The position numbers and the translations under genes are program-made. A stretch of DNA of 64,000 bases from Pyxidicoccus parkwaysis. Its GTDB lineage: Bacteria; Myxococcota; Myxococcia; Myxococcales; Myxococcaceae. The notes beneath the pieces are model-generated. The model searched no databases and had not been told where the DNA came from. It saw only the letters and a list, made by a program, of their open reading frames with translations. The stretch covers positions 744,001 through 808,000 of the forward strand of contig NZ_CP071090.1 in assembly GCF_017301735.1 (NCBI RefSeq). Direction: 5' to 3'. The first letter of the stretch is position 1. The number at the start of each line of letters is the position of its first letter. Below, piece after piece: positions 1 to 7,524 of the stretch.

Positions 1-2
1 AG

Positions 3-1730
3 GCGGATCCGCTGGCGGACCTGCCCCGCTGGGCGCAGCAGCTGGCCCGGAAGTACTACACGAAGACGGTCAGCACGTTCCTGCTCTACGGGGCCGTGCG
101 CGACTTGCAGCCCCTGCAGATGGAGGACGGTGGCCGCGGGTTCGGCACGCTGAAGACGTTCCTCTCCGAGGAGCTCTTCGGCGGAAGAGACCACGTCCTC
201 TTCTATGACCGCTCGTCCGGCGTCCGCTCCGCCACCCCGGAGACGCAGAAGGATTTGATGCGGACGCTGTCCGGCTACGACGCGATGTACGGCACGGACT
301 ACGCCAAGGTCATGCCGAGAGACCCGGGCCGGGCACTCCAGATTCTGGAGAACTTCCTGCGCATGCGCGTGAGCGAGGGCAAGTCCCTGGCGCTCATCAT
401 CGACTTCGCGGAGACGCTGGTGCCGGGCGGGGAGATTTCCCACCTGTCCACCGAGGACCGCTTCGTGCTGGCCACGCTGGACAAGTGGGCGCACGACCCG
501 CAGTTCCTCGCGGGCGACGTGTCGATTGTCCTGCTCGCGGAGAACCTCGCGGACATCTCGCCGCGCATCAGCCGCAACCCCTACGCGGCGCCGATTGAGC
601 TGCCCCTCCCCAACGAGGAGGAGCGGCTGGAGTACGTGCGCTACAAGCTGGAGGGCAAGCGGCTCCAGTCGCTGTCGGACGTGCCGCTGGCGGGCCTGGC
701 GAAGATGACGGCGGGCCTGTCCCGCATCAACCTGGACCGCGTGCTCACCGAGGCCCTGGAGCGCGAGGTGCGAATCACGCCCGAGCTCCTCAAGGAGAAG
801 AAGAAGGAAATCATCCAGGCGGAGTGCCATGGCCTGCTGGAGTTCATCGAGCCGGCGCACACGCTGGACGCGGTGGCCGGGCACGGCAAGGCCAAGGAGA
901 TGCTGCGGCAGGCCGCCAGCGCCCTGAAGAAGGGACGGCTGGAGGTGATGCCCATGGGCTACCTGCTCACGGGTCCCGTGGGCACGGGCAAGACGTTCAT
1001 GGTGAGCTGCTTCGCCGGGGAGATTGGCATCCCCGTGGTGAAGTTCCTCAACTTCCGCAGCCAGTGGCAGGGCGTCACCGAGTCCAACCTCGAAAAGATT
1101 TTCAACCTGCTCAAGGCCCTGTGGCCGGTGGCGGTGATGATTGACGAGGCGGACACGTTCCTCGGCAACCGCGACTCCGGTGGTGACTCGGGGACGAGCA
1201 GCCGCGTGTTCGGCTCCATTGCGTCCTTCATGGGCAACACGCAGTACCGCGGCAAGATTGTCTGGTTCCTGATGACGGCGCGCCCGGACCTGCTGCCCAT
1301 CGACTTGAAGCGCCAGGGCCGCGCGGAGGAGCACATCGCGCTCTTCTATCCGCAGTCGGACGCGGAGCGGGACGAGCTCTTCAAGGTCATGTCCAAGAAG
1401 ACGGGCGTGGCGGTGGAGGGCGTGGAGTCGTTCGCCACGCTGATTCCGGAGGGTGTGCGCGCCTTCAGTGGCGCGGACATCGAGGCCGTCATGGTGCGCT
1501 CGAAGTTCCGCGCGCTGGCGGCGGGCCGCGAGTCGGTGGGCAAGGAGGACGTGGCGGCGGTGCTGGCGGACTTCGTGCCTCCCAGCTACCCGCTCGAAAT
1601 CGAGCTGCAGAACCTGGTGGCGGTGCAGGAGTGCACCAGCCGCGAGCTGCTGCCCGAGGGCTTCCGCAAGCTGGACCGCGACTTCATCACCCGCCGCGTG
1701 CGTGAGCTGAAGGCGCTGCTGGAGTCGTAG
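3..1730 (+). CDS. AAA-family ATPase, 5' end cut by window
   Basis: The frame is open from the first bases of the window, so the true start lies upstream; the GTG at 96 is internal. About 575 codons are present. The second half holds an intact AAA module: Walker A GPVGTGKT near base 970, Walker B VMIDEADTF near 1135, and a sensor-like stretch MTARPDLLPIDLKRQGR near 1275. The first half looks like a degenerate ATPase domain with a Walker B-like LALIIDFAETL near 390, so the protein may carry two tandem modules with only the second catalytic. The residue after Walker B, SGGDSGTSSR, is a low-complexity loop. No signal peptide or membrane segment is seen in the visible part, so it is probably cytoplasmic. 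The substrate cannot be told from sequence. The next gene is convergent and starts three bases after the stop. Confidence 0.85.
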   Translation, partial: ADPLADLPRWAQQLARKYYTKTVSTFLLYGAVRDLQPLQMEDGGRGFGTLKTFLSEELFGGRDHVLFYDRSSGVRSATPETQKDLMRTLSGYDAMYGTDYAKVMPRDPGRALQILENFLRMRVSEGKSLALIIDFAETLVPGGEISHLSTEDRFVLATLDKWAHDPQFLAGDVSIVLLAENLADISPRISRNPYAAPIELPLPNEEERLEYVRYKLEGKRLQSLSDVPLAGLAKMTAGLSRINLDRVLTEALEREVRITPELLKEKKKEIIQAECHGLLEFIEPAHTLDAVAGHGKAKEMLRQAASALKKGRLEVMPMGYLLTGPVGTGKTFMVSCFAGEIGIPVVKFLNFRSQWQGVTESNLEKIFNLLKALWPVAVMIDEADTFLGNRDSGGDSGTSSRVFGSIASFMGNTQYRGKIVWFLMTARPDLLPIDLKRQGRAEEHIALFYPQSDAERDELFKVMSKKTGVAVEGVESFATLIPEGVRAFSGADIEAVMVRSKFRALAAGRESVGKEDVAAVLADFVPPSYPLEIELQNLVAVQECTSRELLPEGFRKLDRDFITRRVRELKALLES

Positions 1731-1733
1731 GTG

Positions 1734-2996
1734 TCAGGACACCTGCACCGCGACACCGAGGTGCGGGTCGTCCACGTGCTCCACGATGGCCACGCGGTCT
1801 CCCGCGGAGAGCGCGTCGTGGAGCACGAGAATGGCCTCGTTCGAGTGACGGATGCAGCCGTGGGACACGTCCGCGCCGAGCATCGCGGGGGCGTTGGTTC
1901 CGTGCAGCTCCTCGCCTGAGTGGCGACCATCCGCCCAGGACAGGTCGAGGATGCGCACGCCGAAGACGTATGCGTCGTTCCAGAGGCGTGCGCCCGCGGC
2001 CTCGGCGGCGGCCTGGTCCAGCTTCGCGCGGATGACCTTCAAGCCTGTGCGCGTGGGCGTGGTGGCGGTGCCGGTGGCGTTGGGGAAGATGTCCACGAGG
2101 CGTCCTTCCGGGTCGAAGAGGAAGGTGCGGTGCTCGCGCAGGGCCACGACGACGCGGACGGGCTGGCCGTTGAAGAAGGAGGAGGGCAGTCCCCGGGACT
2201 GGCCGCGAGCCCCTGGAGCGGGAGCCAGGGCGTCCAGCGCGCGCAGGGTGGCCGCGTCCAGCGTGCCCGTGGGGCGCACGGCGGGGAAGTTACGTGAGGC
2301 GTGCATCTGGAAGTTGCGAAGCGCCCGCGCGGTCTGCTGGCCGTAGCGGCCGTCCGCGCCGCCGTGAATGGCGAAGCCCATGTCGAGGAGCGCGGTCTGC
2401 ACGGCGCGCAGGCCATCGCCCTTCGTGCCCGGTCCGAGGACCTGTTGCCCGGCCGCGACGTCCGCGAGCTGCGGGAGGCCGGTGAAGCGTGTGTTGGACG
2501 GGGGCTCTGGCAGGCGGAGTCGTGCGGAGGACGCGGCCTGGGAGGATGGCTCTGGCAGGCGGGGCAGGGCAGCTGGCGCGGCCTGGGACGATGGCTCCGG
2601 CACGAGGCGTGGTGCGGAGGGCGTAGGCTGGGAAGATGGCTCTGGCAGTCGGGATACCTCTGCGGCCGAGGCCCGATGCGGTGTGGAGCCGGCGGGGGCT
2701 CGCGCGGCAACGCGGTCAGGGCCGGATGCTTGCGGAAGGTTGTTGGGCTCCGAGGTGCCAGCCGCGCTCGGTGGCGCCGCCATCGACACCCTCGTCGACG
2801 CATCCTCGCGCGCGTCGTCGGCCGTCCCGTAGAGCGGACGGCCATCCATCCGCTGGCTGGCGTTCAACTGCACCCGCAGAGACTTCGGTGCGGCGGGCCG
2901 GGCTCCAGTCGTGGCGCCTTCCGTCGGCGACACGTCCTGGGAAGCAGGATGGGGAATCAACGCGCGTGAATCCGTGGGCAGCAGGGAATCGGTCAT
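1734..2996 (-). CDS. L,D-transpeptidase (YkuD) with peptidoglycan-binding domain
   Basis: 420 residues, predicted to cross-link peptidoglycan through 3-3 bonds or attach proteins to it. From the N-terminus: a disordered stretch; a Pro/Ser-rich linker (about residues 100-170) in which LPEPSSQ-type units recur three to four times; a PG_binding_1 domain (GDGLRAVQTALLDMGF, GRYGQQTARALRNFQ, about 195-230); and a C-terminal YkuD domain ending in the catalytic SHGCIRHSNEA near residue 378, where Cys is the nucleophile. A GGGGG ribosome site precedes ATG 2996. Oddly, the N-terminus (MTDSLLPTDSRALIPHP) has no obvious signal peptide or lipobox, though the enzyme must act outside the cytoplasm. It lies downstream of the repeat array and, on the same strand, of the MltD-like gene. 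Family call is firm; export route is unknown. Confidence 0.88.
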   Translation of the reverse strand: MTDSLLPTDSRALIPHPASQDVSPTEGATTGARPAAPKSLRVQLNASQRMDGRPLYGTADDAREDASTRVSMAAPPSAAGTSEPNNLPQASGPDRVAARAPAGSTPHRASAAEVSRLPEPSSQPTPSAPRLVPEPSSQAAPAALPRLPEPSSQAASSARLRLPEPPSNTRFTGLPQLADVAAGQQVLGPGTKGDGLRAVQTALLDMGFAIHGGADGRYGQQTARALRNFQMHASRNFPAVRPTGTLDAATLRALDALAPAPGARGQSRGLPSSFFNGQPVRVVVALREHRTFLFDPEGRLVDIFPNATGTATTPTRTGLKVIRAKLDQAAAEAAGARLWNDAYVFGVRILDLSWADGRHSGEELHGTNAPAMLGADVSHGCIRHSNEAILVLHDALSAGDRVAIVEHVDDPHLGVAVQVS

Positions 2997-3034
2997 CCCC
3001 CGCTGCAGTGCAATTCACCCGCCCACGCACACAG

Positions 3035-3300
3035 CGCGCTCAGATTGAGCAGCCTGCATGAGGGGAGGGGCTTGCCCCAATCACTCGTCCACGCTCACGG
3101 CGCGCTCAGGTTGAACAGCCTGCGGGAAGGGGCCTTGCCCCAATCAGCCGCCCACGCTCACGGCGCGCTCCGGTTGAACAGCCTGCGGGAAGGGGCCTTG
3201 CCCCAATCAGCCGCCCACGCTCACGGCGCGCTCAGGTTGAACAGCCTGCGGGAAGGGGCCTTGCCCCAATCCCGCCTACCGTTCACGGCGCGCTCAGGTT
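3035..3300. repeat. Tandem repeat made from the 3' end and terminator of the MltD gene
   Basis: Five copies of the core CGCGCTCAGGTTGAACAG start at 3035, 3101, 3164, 3227 and 3289, giving periods of 66, 63, 63 and 62 bases. On the minus strand each unit encodes the last residues of the upstream transglycosylase (LFNLSAP or LLNLSAP, then stop) followed by a GGGGC-AAG-GCCCC hairpin. The copy at 3289 is the real gene end; the others are downstream duplicates. The outermost copy is the most diverged (AGATTGAGCAG, shortened hairpin), which suggests stepwise amplification with decay. No protein is claimed from it. Confidence 0.9.
3248..3275 (-). terminator. Hairpin terminator after the MltD-like gene
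   Basis: Read on the minus strand, GCGGGA, two mismatched bases, GGGGC, loop AAG, GCCCC, TT and CCCGC form a stable hairpin starting 8 bases after the stop codon. No long U-tract follows, as is usual in high-GC genomes. The same hairpin core recurs in the downstream repeat units. Confidence 0.6.
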
Positions 3301-5241
3301 GAGCAGCTTGCCCGTGGGGATGGTGCGGTAGTCCTTGATGTTGTTCCACCGCATGATGTCCTCGACGGACACGCCGTAGCGCTGTGCCACGGACCAGAGC
3401 GTCTCGCCCTCGGCCAGCGCGTGCGTGCGGGCCGCCGGCTTGGAGCCCAGCGTCTTCGCCACCACCGTGCCCGCGCGCTCCTGCACCTGCGCCGTCGTGG
3501 TGGCCGTGTTCCCCTCCGGCCACACGTACAGCAGCGAGCCCACCTGCAGCGTCGGGTTGCGGCGGGTGAGGCCGTTCCACTTCTTCAGGTCCTCCACCGT
3601 CACGTTGAACTTCGTCGCCACCACCCACAGGCTGTCGCCCGACAGCACGCCGTACGTCACGCGCGTCTTGCCGTTCACCTTCTCCGTCTTCACCGGCCCC
3701 GCGGCCACCGGCCCCTTGGACGCGCCTGCTGGCACCTCGTCCTCGGGCCGCACCACCACGCCGCTGCGCCGCGCCTGCGCCACCTTGTTCGCCAGCGCGC
3801 CACCCGTCGTCCCGCTGCCGCCCTTGCCCGTGGGCACCGGAATCACCAGCTCCGCGCCCAGCTTCAGCGTCCGCGCCGACTTGAGCTGGTTCATCTGCAG
3901 AATCGCCTCTGAGGCCGTGCCGTACTTCTCGGCAATCTGCGACAGCGTGTCTCCGCGCTTCACCTTGTGAATCTTGAAGGCCAGCCGCTCGGCGGGGGCC
4001 ATCTTCTTGTAGTTCTCCGCGAACTTCGCGCCCGCGCCCCGAGGCACCCGCAGCTCGTACGGGTTCTTCCCCGTCGCGGGAGGCGTGCACCAGCGGCGCA
4101 GCTCCGGGTTCAGGTCCTGGATGTCCTTGACGCTCACCCCCGCCGCCCGAGCCACCACGTCCAGGTCCGCCGCGTCCGTCAGCTCCACCTCGTCGTACTC
4201 GAGCACCGGCTCGGGCTCGATTTCTTCTTCAGCGAAGCCGAAGGCCGCCGGATTCTTCGCCACCAGCGCCGCGGCGATGAGCTTGGGCACGTAGTGCTTC
4301 GTCTCCTTCGCCAGTCCGCGCTCCTCGGAGAGCAGCCAGAAGTCGCTGGTGCCGTGCTTCTCCATCATGCGCTTCACGCGCCCGGAGCCCGTGTTGTACC
4401 CGGCCCACGCCAGGTACCAGTGCCCTAGCTCGTTCTTCAGGTCCTTCAGGTACGACGCCGCCGCGCGCGTGGCCTTGATGGGGTCTCTGCGCTCGTCCAC
4501 CCAGAAGTCCTGCTTCAGCCCGTACTGCTTGCCCGTGCTGGAGATGAACTGCCACGGCCCCGCCGCATGCGCCCACGAGTACGCATTGGCCGAGAAGCCG
4601 CTCTCAATCATCGCCAGGTACACCGTGTCCTTCGGCAGCCCGTACTGCTCCAGAATCGGCTGCATCACCGGCATGTACCGCGCGCCGCGCGACATCCACT
4701 TGCGGAACCAGCGCCGGCCCGGGCCCTGGAAGAACTGGATGTACTGCGCCACCAGCGGCTGCATCTCCACCGGGATGTCGTAGCGGTCCTGAATCTGCCC
4801 GACGTCGAAGTTGGCCAGGTCCGTGATGAGCGGAATCGCCTCGGGCGAGTCGTCCTCGCGGAAGGTGGGCTCGTCGAGCGCGTCCAGCATCCGCATCCGC
4901 AGCGGGTTGGCGAGCCCCAGCCGGCGCAGCGACTGCATCACCTCCGCGTTGGGACGCGCCTGCGGGTCCAACGCAGCGCCTTCCAGCGCGCGCAGCTCCT
5001 CCAGCTCCGCGGACTCGGCTTCCACCTCCTCGCTGGTGGCCTCCTCCTCTTCCTCCGAGGGCTCCTCGGCGGCGGTGGCCTCGGCGGCAGGCGTGGTGGC
5101 AGGCGCCTCGCCCGTCAGCAACCGCTTCTCGTCGGTGGCCAGCACCCGCATGCCGGGAGGTGGCGGGGGCATGGGTGGAGGGGCGCCCTCCGAGGCGGGA
5201 ACCGAGGCCAGGGCGAGCAACAGGAGGGGAAGATGCGGCAT
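3283..5241 (-). CDS. mltD: Membrane-bound lytic transglycosylase D-like protein with three LysM domains
   Basis: 652 residues; cleaves peptidoglycan glycan strands in the periplasm. ATG 5241 gives a clean signal peptide (MPHLPLLLLALASVPASEGA). An in-frame start at 5316 is rejected because a good promoter (5285-5312) lies between the two. After a Glu/Ala-rich linker, an SLT domain carries the catalytic Glu in YLAMIESGFS and the family signatures AAGPWQF and YNTGSGRV. Three LysM domains follow: VKRGDTLSQIAEKYG, VLSGDSLWVVATKFN and LAEGETLWSVAQRYG. The last LysM is clipped at the very end (LLNLSAP), exactly where the tandem repeat begins. It lies upstream of the L,D-transpeptidase on the same strand, separated by the repeat array. 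Confidence 0.92.
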   Translation of the reverse strand: MPHLPLLLLALASVPASEGAPPPMPPPPPGMRVLATDEKRLLTGEAPATTPAAEATAAEEPSEEEEEATSEEVEAESAELEELRALEGAALDPQARPNAEVMQSLRRLGLANPLRMRMLDALDEPTFREDDSPEAIPLITDLANFDVGQIQDRYDIPVEMQPLVAQYIQFFQGPGRRWFRKWMSRGARYMPVMQPILEQYGLPKDTVYLAMIESGFSANAYSWAHAAGPWQFISSTGKQYGLKQDFWVDERRDPIKATRAAASYLKDLKNELGHWYLAWAGYNTGSGRVKRMMEKHGTSDFWLLSEERGLAKETKHYVPKLIAAALVAKNPAAFGFAEEEIEPEPVLEYDEVELTDAADLDVVARAAGVSVKDIQDLNPELRRWCTPPATGKNPYELRVPRGAGAKFAENYKKMAPAERLAFKIHKVKRGDTLSQIAEKYGTASEAILQMNQLKSARTLKLGAELVIPVPTGKGGSGTTGGALANKVAQARRSGVVVRPEDEVPAGASKGPVAAGPVKTEKVNGKTRVTYGVLSGDSLWVVATKFNVTVEDLKKWNGLTRRNPTLQVGSLLYVWPEGNTATTTAQVQERAGTVVAKTLGSKPAARTHALAEGETLWSVAQRYGVSVEDIMRWNNIKDYRTIPTGKLLNLSAP

Positions 5242-5284
5242 GGAGTCGCGAACCTGAGGGCGCCCAGAAGCAGGCGGAGACCGA

Positions 5285-5312
5285 AGTATTCGCGCTTTTT
5301 CTTGACAGTCAA
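5285..5312 (-). promoter_or_regulatory. Sigma70-type promoter for the MltD-like gene, with palindromic -35
   Basis: On the minus strand TTGACT (5312-5307), a 16-base spacer and AATACT (5290-5285) match the -35/-10 consensus well. They lie about 45 bases before ATG 5241. The -35 sits in an 11-bp palindrome, TTGACAGTCAA (5302-5312), a possible operator. Confidence 0.6.
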
Positions 5313-5397
5313 ACAACGAGTCGCGCCGTGAGGGCTCTTTGAGGACGCCGTGTGGGAGGAAGCGCCCGGGCGAGCCCTGGAATTACGGCGTGGACTT

Positions 5398-6951
5398 CTA
5401 GCGAGCGGGCGGCTTGCCGTGTCCCGGCCCGAGGATTCGCGGCAGGTAGGTCGCGAAGTCGAAGTGGGGCGAGTTCTCCGGGTTGTGGCAGGTGATGCAC
5501 ACCGACTCACCCGGCGAGGCGACGATGTTGTCGGTGGAAGGCGCATCCACGTGCAGCGAGCCCGGGCCGTGGCAGCTCTCGCAGCCCACGCCGTCGCGGC
5601 CGGCCACCTTGTCCAACCGGCACACGCCGCCGGGCTGCTGATAGCCCGTCACGTGGCAGCTCACGCAGTTGAGGTGGAACTGCTTGCCCTGGGCCTCCAG
5701 CGTCTCCCAGCCGTGGGGGTGCTTCGTCTTCGCGTAGACGGGGAACGCGTCCTCGTGACACGTGCGGCACTCGGCGTTGCCCACGAAGGCCGCCTCGCCC
5801 TTCTTCGGCTTGGGGCAGTCCTGGCCGTGCTCCTTCGCCCACGCGAGGTTCATCTTCCCCACGTCCGCGTCGTACGCCGTCACCAGCGCCTGGGCGTCGG
5901 GGTTGGAGGGGAGGCTCGACTCCAGCGCGATGAAGCGCAGCGTGAAGCCGTTGGTGTCACCCGGGGGCTCGGCGGGCGCCGTCAGCAGGGCCTGCTTGCG
6001 CGCCACCAATTCGTCCCGCTTGCCCTGCTTCAGCGCCTTCAGCTTCGGGTCCACGCCGGGCAGGGTGATTTCCTTGTCCAGCAGGGCCACGCGCTGCTCC
6101 AACGCCGCCACCTCGCGCTCGGTGTCGCCCTGGCCCTTCTGCAGCGAGAAGGGGCCCGGCTTCGGCGCGTAGCCCAGGTCCACGCGCAACAGCGAGCGCC
6201 CCTTGCTCTGCAGCGCCACCACCGGCACCGCGGCGCGCACCAGCTTGTTCTGCTCGCCGCTGAACTCCGTGGCGGTGCGCGTGGCCACCACCACGTCCGC
6301 CTTCAGGCCCGGCTGGTCCGCCGCCACCTGCGCCGCGTCCAGCGTGGTGTCCAGCAGGGCCAGCACGAAGTCCGCTCCCTCCTCGCGGGCGCGGGCGCTG
6401 GTCTGCACCAGCTGCTCCGGCGTCTGGGCCGCCACCACGCCCACCTTGCGCGCGCCCGCGGGCAGCACCTTCACCGCGCCCGGGGGCAATTCCGGCAGTC
6501 CCAGCCCCTGGCGGAAGGCCGCGCCTTGAGTGTCGTCCAGCGGGCCGGTGGCGCGCACGGACAGGCCCATCAGCTTCATGGCGTCCGACAGGGCCTTGGC
6601 CTTGCGCTCCTCCTGAGGCACCTGGTCGGGCTTCAGCCCGGGCTCGCCGAAGAGGCTGTTGCCGCCGTCGATGTAGAGGACGGGCAGGGAGCCCTTGCGC
6701 GCCTCCAGCACCTGCGAGGCCGCGCGGGCGATGCCGCCGCGCATGTTCTCACTGCAGCCGCACGGGCCCAGGTAGCCGCGCGTGTCCGCGGAGACGAAGA
6801 GGATGGCGCCGGGCGCGTTGCTGGCGGGCGCCGTGGCCGTGGGGGTGGACGGGGTGCTGCCGGCTTCAGGGGGAGTGGGCTGCGCCGACTCCTTGCGCAT
6901 GCACCCGGCGAGCGACGCGCTCAGCAGCGCGGCGACGAGGACGCGGCGCAT
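5398..6951 (-). CDS. Metallophosphatase-like lipoprotein with C-terminal tetraheme cytochrome
   Basis: 517 residues from ATG 6951; a GTG at 6960 adds only three residues and overlaps the upstream stop. The N-terminus is a lipoprotein signal (LLSASLAGC), so the protein is probably anchored in a membrane and faces the periplasm. The first ~260 residues resemble the metallophosphatase/5'-nucleotidase fold (GAILFVSADTRGYLGPCGCS, LPVLYIDGGNSLF), with an unusual CGC pair near residue 65. A helical middle (280-330) leads to four haem motifs, CRTCH, CVSCH, CESCH and CITCH, near residues 395, 429, 457 and 485. This layout matches the cytochrome c554-type multihaem proteins. Redox partner and substrate are unknown. 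The receiver gene ends 5 bases upstream, so the two are co-transcribed. Confidence 0.85.
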   Translation of the reverse strand: MRRVLVAALLSASLAGCMRKESAQPTPPEAGSTPSTPTATAPASNAPGAILFVSADTRGYLGPCGCSENMRGGIARAASQVLEARKGSLPVLYIDGGNSLFGEPGLKPDQVPQEERKAKALSDAMKLMGLSVRATGPLDDTQGAAFRQGLGLPELPPGAVKVLPAGARKVGVVAAQTPEQLVQTSARAREEGADFVLALLDTTLDAAQVAADQPGLKADVVVATRTATEFSGEQNKLVRAAVPVVALQSKGRSLLRVDLGYAPKPGPFSLQKGQGDTEREVAALEQRVALLDKEITLPGVDPKLKALKQGKRDELVARKQALLTAPAEPPGDTNGFTLRFIALESSLPSNPDAQALVTAYDADVGKMNLAWAKEHGQDCPKPKKGEAAFVGNAECRTCHEDAFPVYAKTKHPHGWETLEAQGKQFHLNCVSCHVTGYQQPGGVCRLDKVAGRDGVGCESCHGPGSLHVDAPSTDNIVASPGESVCITCHNPENSPHFDFATYLPRILGPGHGKPPAR

Positions 6952-6956
6952 GGGGG

Positions 6957-7340
6957 TCACCAGAGGATGCTCTGCACCAGCTCGTCAATCTTCTCGCCCA
7001 TCGCCTCCAGGCCATTCACCTTGGAGAGCGAGCCGTCCGCGCCGACCTGCTCGGCCAGCTTGGACAGCTCGTCATCCGGGAGGCTGGAGAACAGGACGAT
7101 GGGGATGTCCTGCGTGCCGTACTCGTTCTTGAGCGTGCGGCAGATGTCCGTGCCCTTGGCCTCGGGCATGTGGATGTCGGTCAGGATGAGGTCCGGCCGC
7201 CAGCTCTGGAGCGTCTTCTCGAACTCCATCAGGGTCGAGGTGGCGACGACCTCGTAGCCCCGTGCCTCGAGCACCGCCTTCTCCATGGCGAGCGTGATTT
7301 CGCTGTCGTCAATCAGGAGGATTCTTCGCTTCTCGGACAC
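6957..7340 (-). CDS. Stand-alone response-regulator receiver domain
   Basis: 127 residues consisting of one CheY-type receiver. The acidic pair is in ILLIDDSE, the phospho-acceptor Asp in LILTDIHMPE, the conserved Ser/Thr in VLFSSLPDD, and the Lys in SLSKVNG. No output domain. GTG 7340 is chosen because AAGGAAGG lies just before it and the receiver begins at once; the open frame upstream has no domain content. It shares a transcript with the tetraheme lipoprotein. The cognate kinase is not in the window. Confidence 0.88.
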   Translation of the reverse strand: MSEKRRILLIDDSEITLAMEKAVLEARGYEVVATSTLMEFEKTLQSWRPDLILTDIHMPEAKGTDICRTLKNEYGTQDIPIVLFSSLPDDELSKLAEQVGADGSLSKVNGLEAMGEKIDELVQSILW

Positions 7341-7524
7341 GGCGACCTTCCTTGGGGCCGTTTCTATCCTACCCACATCCGGCGCACCAACGCTTTCCCA
7401 TGTCCTGAGATGCGGCTGGATGCTCCCAGGTCCGGCTGTCCACCGCCGCACGCTCGCCCGCCCGAGGGGCAGCTCCCGCTTCTTCCGGCGTGACGCCCGA
7501 AAAGGAGTATGGAAGGACCTCATC

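Noticed and set aside
3035-3300. CRISPR-like array
   Set aside because: Units are contiguous with no unique spacers, contain gene-end codons and a terminator; no cas genes nearby.
3045-3302. Plus-strand frame with a 21-residue repeat (LNSLREGALPQSAAHAHG)
   Set aside because: It is the reverse reading of the tandem array; 63-base units keep any frame open. No ribosome site.
3221-4090. Second minus-strand frame ending in the same LFNLSAP
   Set aside because: It is an out-of-frame reading of the MltD gene that enters the repeat; no start signals or domains.
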